From positions 1 to 10,447 of the forward strand of contig DASXYU010000057.1 of the NCBI GenBank assembly GCA_036502295.1: DNA of 10,447 nucleotides, written 5' to 3'. Under the pieces are notes generated by a model. That model was not told the origin of the DNA and ran no database searches. It saw nothing but the letters and a program-made list of their open reading frames with translations. A program made the translations under genes and the position numbers. Origin of the DNA: DASXYU01 sp036502295. Lineage in GTDB: Bacteria; Actinomycetota; Actinomycetes; Mycobacteriales; Jatrophihabitantaceae. Positions 5,524 through 10,447 of this stretch are shown piece by piece; the first letter of the stretch is position 1, and the number at the start of each line of letters is the position of its first letter.

Positions 5524-6072
5524 CTAAAGCGTGAGGAGCGCGTGTAGCGGTGCGAGGTCGCCGACGATCGAACGGCCGTTGAGGAATCCCAGTTCGAGGA
5601 CGACGCCGATCTGTGCGACCGCCCCGCCCGCCTCGTCGATGAGGTCTGCGGCGGCGCGCAGCGTGCCGCCGGTGGCGAGCACGTCGTCGACGAGCAGCAC
5701 GCGCCGACCGTCCAGGACGTCCACCGGCACCTCGATGGTCGCGGTGCCGTATTCCAGTGCGTATTCGCGGGCGATCGTCGGGGGCGGCAGCTTGCCTGCC
5801 TTGCGCACAGGCACCAGCCCACAGCCGAGTTCACGGGCCAGCGCACCCGCGAGGACGAAGCCACGGGCCTCGACACCGGCCACCACATCGATGTCGCCGG
5901 CCTGTGCGGCCAGCGCCGCGACACAGGCCGCGAACGCCTCGCCGTCGGCGAGCAGCGGCACGATGTCCTTGAAGAGGACTCCCGGGATCGGGAAGTCCGG
6001 GACGTCGCGCAGCCGCGAGTTGACGACGGCGGCGATCTCCGCCCCGGAGTCACCGGTGAACGGGGTGCTCAC
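5524..6072 (-). CDS. apt: Adenine phosphoribosyltransferase
   Basis: A 182-residue cytoplasmic purine-salvage enzyme that joins adenine and PRPP to give AMP and pyrophosphate. Signature blocks are DFPIPGVLFKDI (26-37), the PRPP-loop region VVAGVEARGFVLAGALA (63-79), the flexible RKAGKLP loop (90-96) and the phosphoribosyl-binding motif VLLVDDVLATGGT (125-137). Length is normal for the family. The frame is open far upstream, but that part lies inside secF. GTG 6072, 7 bp after the secF stop, gives the usual N-terminus. Upstream bases (agacgaa) make a poor ribosome-binding site, so translation may depend on ribosomes finishing secF. In many actinobacteria apt lies between secF and relA exactly as here, linking purine salvage with (p)ppGpp metabolism by position. 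Confidence 0.96.
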   Translation of the reverse strand: MSTPFTGDSGAEIAAVVNSRLRDVPDFPIPGVLFKDIVPLLADGEAFAACVAALAAQAGDIDVVAGVEARGFVLAGALARELGCGLVPVRKAGKLPPPTIAREYALEYGTATIEVPVDVLDGRRVLLVDDVLATGGTLRAAADLIDEAGGAVAQIGVVLELGFLNGRSIVGDLAPLHALLTL

Positions 6073-6079
6073 TTCGTCT

Positions 6080-7195
6080 TCACTTTTTCTTGCGGGGCGC
6101 TTTCGCGCCCCTCGGGATCTGCGGCTTGGCGCCCGGCTTCGGTGGGGCGGCCGGGGTTGCGAGACGCCGCCGCGGGGCCAACGCCTCGGCGAAGTAGTCG
6201 GTCTGCCCCCCGTCCGCACCCTTCTTCGCATCGCTTGCCCGGCGGGCGAGGACGCGGCGGGTGAGGGCCTGGTACTTCGGGTCCCGCTCGGTGAGGTCGA
6301 CGACGACCGGGGTGCAGAGGAACAGCGAGGAGTAGGCGCCGGAGGCAAGACCGACGAAGAGGATGAGCGCGAGATCCTGCAGCGTGCCCACGCCCATAAG
6401 ACCGACACCGACGAAGAGCAGGCCAGCAACTGGCAGCAGCGAGATCAGCGAGGTGTTGATCGAGCGCATCAGCGTCTGGTTCACGGCGAGGTTCGCCGCC
6501 TCCGAGTAGGTCATCCGCGCAGTGGTGAGGATGTCCTTGGTGTTCTCGGCGACCTTGTCGTACACGACGACGGTGTCATAGAGCGAGAAACCGAGGATGG
6601 TGAGCAGACCGACGACGGTCGAGGGAGTCACCTCGAAACCGACGATCGAGTAGATGCCGGCGGCGACGACGAGGTCGTGGAGCAGCCCGGCGAGCGCACC
6701 GATCGCCATTCGCCACTCGTAGCGGATCGAGATGTAGATCGAGACCGCGATGAGGAAGATGATCAGACCCTCGATCGCCTTCACGCTGATGTCGTGACCC
6801 CAGCTCGAGCTCACCGAGGTGAGGGTGATATCGCTGCTGTTGAGCTTCAGGTTCTTCGCAGCGTCCTGCTTCACGGTGAGCTGCTTGGCCGAGGCGAGGG
6901 TCTCGGTCTTCACGATGATCTGGCGCTCGCCGCCGGAGCCGACCTGCTGCGTGCTCTCGGGAGTGACACCCGCGTCGGCGAAGGCCTTGCGCACATCGTC
7001 GACGGAGACCGACGCCTTCACCGGCACCTGGAACTGCGTGCCGCCCTTGAACTCGATGCCGTAGTTGAAGCCACGGAAGATGATGCTGAGCAGCGCGATC
7101 AGGACGATGACAGCCGAGGCGATGTACCAATACTTGCGGTGGCCGATGAAGTCGTACCGGGTCTCGCCGCGGTACAGGCGTGTGAAGACCGACAT
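6080..7195 (-). CDS. secF: Sec translocase accessory membrane protein SecF
   Basis: A 371-residue RND-type membrane protein that works with SecD to pull exported proteins out of the SecYEG channel using the proton gradient. The protein starts MSVFTRLYRGETRYDFIGHR. The first membrane segment is about 22-42, followed by the SecF signature FNYGIEFKGGTQFQV (43-57), an external domain to about 135, and five further segments at roughly 137-157, 163-185, 189-212, 247-267 and 272-297. The conserved block LGFSLYDTVVVYDKVAENT (201-219) is present. The C-terminal tail (about 300-371) is cytoplasmic, Pro/Ala/Lys-rich and ends in KKK. Its ATG overlaps the secD stop by one base (TGATG), showing translational coupling. 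Confidence 0.97.
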   Translation of the reverse strand: MSVFTRLYRGETRYDFIGHRKYWYIASAVIVLIALLSIIFRGFNYGIEFKGGTQFQVPVKASVSVDDVRKAFADAGVTPESTQQVGSGGERQIIVKTETLASAKQLTVKQDAAKNLKLNSSDITLTSVSSSWGHDISVKAIEGLIIFLIAVSIYISIRYEWRMAIGALAGLLHDLVVAAGIYSIVGFEVTPSTVVGLLTILGFSLYDTVVVYDKVAENTKDILTTARMTYSEAANLAVNQTLMRSINTSLISLLPVAGLLFVGVGLMGVGTLQDLALILFVGLASGAYSSLFLCTPVVVDLTERDPKYQALTRRVLARRASDAKKGADGGQTDYFAEALAPRRRLATPAAPPKPGAKPQIPRGAKAPRKKK

Positions 7196-9228
7196 CAGAC
7201 TTCACCCTCCTCTCGCTGTGCACGCAATCGGGCACGCCTGGCGGCGGCACGTTCCTCGGCGCTGGTCGCCTCGGCATCGGCTGCTTCCTGCACCGTCTCC
7301 TGCACCGACTCGACATCCTCGATTGCGAACGTCTCTCCACCGGCACCGGCCAGCATGACGCCGGAGGCGCGCACGGAGTCGAGACCGGTGAACTTCTTCG
7401 TCCCGAAGGACTTGAAGCGTGACAGGAACGAGACGAGCGGGTGGGTGAAGAGGAAGACCACCGCGACGTCGAGGATCGTCGACAGTCCCAGGGTGAAGGC
7501 GAAGCCACGGACGTCACCCGCGGCGAAGAAGTACAGGATCGCCGCGGCGAGGAAGGAGACGACGTCGGCGGAGATGATCGTTCGCCGGGCCCTAATCCAG
7601 GCCCGCGGAACTCCGACACGAGCGGAGCGTCCGTCGTGGATCTCGTCCTTGAGACGTTCGAAGAAGACGACGAACGAGTCGGCGGTGATACCGATCGACA
7701 CGATGAATCCGGCGATACCGGCAAGGCTCACCGTGAAGTCGATGTTGGTGCCGAGGACGACGAGGCTGGCGTAGACCAGGATGCCGCTGACGAGCAGCGA
7801 GGCGATCGTCACCAGGCCGAGGAGTCGGTAGTACAGCATCGAGTAGAGGACGACCAGGAGCAGGCCGATGCCGCCCGCGATGAGGCCGTACTTCAGCTGG
7901 GTGCTTCCGAGCGTCGGCGAGACGGTGAGCTGCTGGTCCGGAGTGAACTTCAACGGTAGCGCGCCGTACTTCAACTGGCTGGCGAGGTCGTTGGCCGAAG
8001 TCTCGGTGAAGCTTCCTTCGATCTGGGTATCGCCGCCGTTGATGGCCGAGATGTTGTACGGCGCGCTGATCACGGCGCCGTCGAGGGTGAAGGCGACGAA
8101 GTCGGCGCACGGGACCGTGGTGGTGCTACAGGTGGTCGCGTCCGGGCTCAGGCTGGTGTTGCCGCCGACGTTGTGTGCCGAGGTGTACTTGGCCCAAGCC
8201 GAGGAGCCCGAGGACTTGAGGCTCAGCGAGACGGTCCAGCTCAGGCTGCCGCCCGTGCCACTGGCGCTCGGGGCCACTGCCGAGGCCGAGCTGACCTCGG
8301 TGCCCTTCACGATCACCGTGCCGAGCAGGTAAACGATGCCGGAGGAGTCACAGGCGACGTAGTAGGACGTCGGGATGTCCGCCTCATCCTGGCCCGAGGC
8401 ACAGTCGAAGTTGCTCAGCGCCGCGGTGATCGCGCTCTGGTCGGCAGCGGCGGTGGCGTTCCAGGCGTCCTCGCTGGTCGGGATCTTCGTGCCGGCCTTC
8501 TCCAGCGCCGCGAACGGGGTCGCGGAGCAGGGTGGTGGCGGGGCGGTGGTGGTGGCCGAGGGCGATGCGGGCGTGCTCGTCGCCGGCGTGCTCGCCGCTG
8601 ACGTGCTCGCCGCTGACGTAGTTGCGACCGACGTGCTCGCCGCTGACGTAGTAGCCGAATCCGCGGCCAGCGGAGCCGTCAGCGGGGCATCGTGTGCGCC
8701 CTGCGCCGAGGCGGCGCCGGTCGGAGCCTGCGATGCGCCCGCAGGGCTCGACGCCGACGGCGAAGTAGAGGGCGTCGTACTGCCGCTTGAAGTCGCCGAA
8801 GGCGAGGTCGAGGAGCCGGTGCTCGAGGTCAGTGGCGTGCAGGCGGTGTACGTAGCCGGGGCGACGAGTCCGCGGAAGTTGAGCTGTGCGGTCACGCCGA
8901 GCTTCGCGACGTCGGTGTCGGTGCTCTTCGGCACGGAGACGACGAGCTGGTTGCTGCCCTGCCGAACGACCGTCGCCTCGGTGACGCCGGAGCTGTTGAC
9001 GCGCTCGGTCATGATCGACTGTGCCTGCGCCATGGCGCTCGATGGCGGGGTCTTACCGTCGGTCGTCTTCGCCGTGAAGATGACCTGGGTGCCGCCCTCG
9101 AGGTCGAGGCCGAGCTTCGGCGTGTGCCGAGTGCCAGGCCAGAAGACGGCGAGGTACAGGACGGCGACGAGCGCGAGCAGCGCGGAGAAATAACGCCCGA
9201 CGCGCAGCGTTCCGGCTGGTGGTGCCAC
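7195..9228 (-). CDS. secD: Sec translocase accessory membrane protein SecD, with a low-complexity insert
   Basis: A 677-residue partner of SecF that drives late steps of Sec protein export. Membrane segment 1 is about 12-30, followed by KLGLDLEGGTQVIFTA (38-53), the hallmark of SecD. A large external domain runs to about 445, then five membrane segments follow (about 447-467, 471-492, 499-522, 552-572, 579-603). The motif AGIAGFIVSIGITADSFVVFFERLKDEI (503-530) is the conserved SecD transmembrane block. The cytoplasmic tail is charged (EERAAARRARLRAQREEGE). Odd features: residues 132-233 form a Ser/Thr/Ala/Pro-rich insert partly made of 5-residue repeats, and the external domain holds six cysteines (130, 234, 276, 293, 367, 374). 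The GTG at 9228 has gaggag about 10 nt upstream. It follows yajC by 60 bp and is coupled to secF. Confidence 0.97.
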   Translation of the reverse strand: MAPPAGTLRVGRYFSALLALVAVLYLAVFWPGTRHTPKLGLDLEGGTQVIFTAKTTDGKTPPSSAMAQAQSIMTERVNSSGVTEATVVRQGSNQLVVSVPKSTDTDVAKLGVTAQLNFRGLVAPATYTACTPLTSSTGSSTSPSATSSGSTTPSTSPSASSPAGASQAPTGAASAQGAHDAPLTAPLAADSATTSAASTSVATTSAASTSAASTPATSTPASPSATTTAPPPPCSATPFAALEKAGTKIPTSEDAWNATAAADQSAITAALSNFDCASGQDEADIPTSYYVACDSSGIVYLLGTVIVKGTEVSSASAVAPSASGTGGSLSWTVSLSLKSSGSSAWAKYTSAHNVGGNTSLSPDATTCSTTTVPCADFVAFTLDGAVISAPYNISAINGGDTQIEGSFTETSANDLASQLKYGALPLKFTPDQQLTVSPTLGSTQLKYGLIAGGIGLLLVVLYSMLYYRLLGLVTIASLLVSGILVYASLVVLGTNIDFTVSLAGIAGFIVSIGITADSFVVFFERLKDEIHDGRSARVGVPRAWIRARRTIISADVVSFLAAAILYFFAAGDVRGFAFTLGLSTILDVAVVFLFTHPLVSFLSRFKSFGTKKFTGLDSVRASGVMLAGAGGETFAIEDVESVQETVQEAADAEATSAEERAAARRARLRAQREEGEV
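8571..8660. repeat. 15-bp tandem repeat inside secD
   Basis: Six 15-bp units are related to acgtgctcgccgctg. Those at 8601-8615 and 8631-8645 are identical, 8586-8600 differs by one base, and 8571-8585, 8616-8630 and 8646-8660 are more diverged. On the coding strand they give 5-residue units of the kind STSAA and TTSAA. The unit is a multiple of 3, so length changes keep the secD frame. Confidence 0.85.
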
Positions 9229-9288
9229 GGGGAATTGTCTCCTCGGTCGGTATCACGTGCGTCGGCCGCAGAATCGGCCTCCGGAAGC

Positions 9289-9612
9289 CTAGTCGACGGG
9301 ATTGCCGCCCTGCTCAGGGCTCTCACCGGGGTCGATGCCCTTGCGGTACTGCGACGGCAGCGACTTCACGTCCCGCAGGGCCGCGAGCGCCCATTTCACC
9401 TCGATGCCCGGGGCGATGGCGAGCTGCACGGTGTCGTCCTCGTTGCGCCCCACGATGGTGCCGTAGAGGCCGGAAGTGGTCATCACCTCGGTGCCGAAGG
9501 TGAGGCTGCTCTCCAGATCATGCTGCTTCTGCTGCTGCCGCTTGCGGTTGCGCAGCGTCAGCGCATAGAAGCCCGCAAGAATGACGATGATGACGACGAA
9601 AGTCCAGTCCAC
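9289..9612 (-). CDS. yajC: Sec translocase accessory protein YajC
   Basis: A 107-residue single-pass membrane protein that associates with SecDF. One N-terminal membrane segment (about 4-20, FVVIIVILAGFYALTL) is followed by a basic RNRKRQQQKQ stretch and the YajC core LTFGTEVMTTSGLYGTIVGRNEDDTVQLAIAPGIEVKWALAALRDV (37-82), with the typical Gly-rich GLYGTIV turn. A short Pro/Gly-rich tail follows. The GTG at 9612 is 15 bp after the ruvB stop, and the upstream ggtgac is a weak ribosome-binding site, so read-through coupling from ruvB is plausible. Position directly upstream of secD is the usual one. Confidence 0.95.
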   Translation of the reverse strand: MDWTFVVIIVILAGFYALTLRNRKRQQQKQHDLESSLTFGTEVMTTSGLYGTIVGRNEDDTVQLAIAPGIEVKWALAALRDVKSLPSQYRKGIDPGESPEQGGNPVD

Positions 9613-9627
9613 ATCGTCACCATACGT

Positions 9628-10447
9628 TCAGAACAGCCCCGGAGTTCCCGTCGGGGACGGGCGGTCCAGGCCGAGGTGGGTCCAGGCCGCCGCAGTGGCG
9701 ACTCGCCCGCGGGGCGTCCTCGCCAGCAGGCCCGCGCGCACGAGGAACGGCTCGGCGACCTCCTCCACGGTCTCGACCTCCTCGCCGACGGCGACGGCAA
9801 GGGTGCCGACGCCGACCGGTCCCCCGCCGAAACGGCGGACCAGCGCATCCAGCACCGCCCGGTCGAGGCGGTCGAGGCCGAGTTCGTCCACGTCATAGAC
9901 CGCGAGCGCCGCGTGGGCGATCTCGGCGGTGACGATCCCGTCGGCGCGGACCTCGGCGTAGTCGCGGACCCGGCGTAGCAGCCGGTTGGCGATGCGGGGG
10001 GTGCCGCGGGAACGCAGGCCCAGTTCGTCCACGGCGCCGTCGTCGATCCGCACGCCCAGCAGGCCGGCGGAGCGGCGGACGATGACCCCGAGTTCCTCCG
10101 GCTGATAGAAGTCGAGGTGCGCGGTGAAGCCGAACCTGTCGCGCAGCGGCGCCGGCAGGAGGCCCGCGCGGGTCGTGGCGCCGACCAGCGTGAACGGCGC
10201 GATGTCCAAGGGGATCGCGGTAGCGCCTGGGCCCTTGCCGACGACCACGTCGACGCGGAAGTCCTCCATCGCGAGGTAGAGCATCTCCTCGGCGGGGCGG
10301 GCGAGCCGGTGGATCTCGTCGATGAAGACGACCTCGCCCTCGCTGAGGGTGGACAAGACCGCGGCGAGGTCACCGGAGCGCTCGATCGCCGGGCCGGACG
10401 TGATCCTGAGGGGGGCGCCGAGCTCGGCGGCGATGATCATCGCGATC
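9628..10447 (-). CDS. ruvB: Holliday-junction branch-migration helicase RuvB, N-terminus cut off
   Basis: This is the AAA+ motor that, with RuvA, drives branch migration of Holliday junctions in recombinational repair. The frame is open to the window edge; the first roughly 70-80 residues, including the Walker A loop, lie outside. Visible are IAMIIAAELGAPLRITSGPA (just after Walker A), Walker B VVFIDEIHRL (about 10316-10345), the RuvB beta-hairpin region, sensor 1 GATTRAGLL, the LRDRFG block carrying the arginine finger, sensor 2 region GTPRIANRLLRRVRDYAE, and the winged-helix C-terminal domain ending ARTPRGRVATAAAWTHLGL. The short tail and stop at 9630-9628 are normal. It is the first visible gene of the minus-strand run that includes yajC, secD and secF. 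Confidence 0.98.
   Translation of the reverse strand, partial: IAMIIAAELGAPLRITSGPAIERSGDLAAVLSTLSEGEVVFIDEIHRLARPAEEMLYLAMEDFRVDVVVGKGPGATAIPLDIAPFTLVGATTRAGLLPAPLRDRFGFTAHLDFYQPEELGVIVRRSAGLLGVRIDDGAVDELGLRSRGTPRIANRLLRRVRDYAEVRADGIVTAEIAHAALAVYDVDELGLDRLDRAVLDALVRRFGGGPVGVGTLAVAVGEEVETVEEVAEPFLVRAGLLARTPRGRVATAAAWTHLGLDRPSPTGTPGLF

Noticed and set aside
3086..5527. Several open frames of 100-360 codons on the plus strand opposite relA
   Set aside because: RelA is intact and well conserved on the minus strand; these frames have the composition of antisense shadows.
5524..6429. Longer apt start giving a 301-residue protein
   Set aside because: The extra N-terminal part lies inside the secF gene and is Arg/Ser/Pro-rich shadow sequence; GTG 6072 gives the normal family length.
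5531..7774. 747-codon open frame on the plus strand opposite apt, secF and secD
   Set aside because: It is the mirror of three clearly recognisable genes in high-GC DNA, is Arg/Ser/Asp-rich and has no domain pattern.
9229..9288. Small hairpin (ggccg...cggcc) between yajC and secD
   Set aside because: A 5-bp stem in GC-rich DNA is expected by chance and has no T-tract.

Overview
The window is high-GC DNA from an actinobacterium. Genes are closely packed, GTG starts are frequent, and the gene order ruvB-yajC-secD-secF-apt-relA followed by a divergent-side peptidyl-prolyl isomerase is the classic actinobacterial arrangement (seen, for example, around relA in Mycobacterium). The genus cannot be fixed from the sequence alone.

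Right to left on the minus strand, bases 10447 to 3077 hold the conserved core: the C-terminal part of RuvB (Holliday-junction motor, cut by the window edge), YajC, SecD and SecF (accessory complex of the Sec translocase), adenine phosphoribosyltransferase, and a bifunctional RelA/SpoT-type (p)ppGpp synthetase-hydrolase. Gaps are 15 bp (ruvB-yajC), 60 bp (yajC-secD), a 1-base stop/start overlap (secD-secF), 7 bp (secF-apt) and about 125 bp (apt-relA). The apt-relA gap is the only one in the core large enough for a separate promoter.

Bases 3105 to 1332 are an accessory block between relA and the isomerase genes, also on the minus strand: a SAM-dependent methyltransferase gene broken by expansion of a 14-bp tandem repeat, a repeat-rich stretch of about 375 bp, and a two-gene unit of an AraC-type regulator followed by a VOC (glyoxalase-fold) protein. 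The repeat-rich stretch holds two 57-bp copies of an imperfect palindromic element, a possible 36-residue ORF between them, and a run of 17/15-bp direct repeats reaching the methyltransferase stop codon.

On the plus strand at the left end lie two peptidyl-prolyl isomerases of unrelated folds: the C-terminal part of a cyclophilin and a complete membrane-anchored FKBP. A near-perfect 55-nt palindrome separates them. SecDF/YajC and the surface-directed isomerases both serve protein export and folding outside the membrane; apt and relA serve purine nucleotide metabolism and the stringent response.

I see no clear undescribed multi-gene system. The signals most worth checking are the repeat-driven frameshift in the methyltransferase, the paired 57-bp palindromes, and the unusual Ser/Thr/Ala/Pro-rich, cysteine-bracketed insert in SecD.
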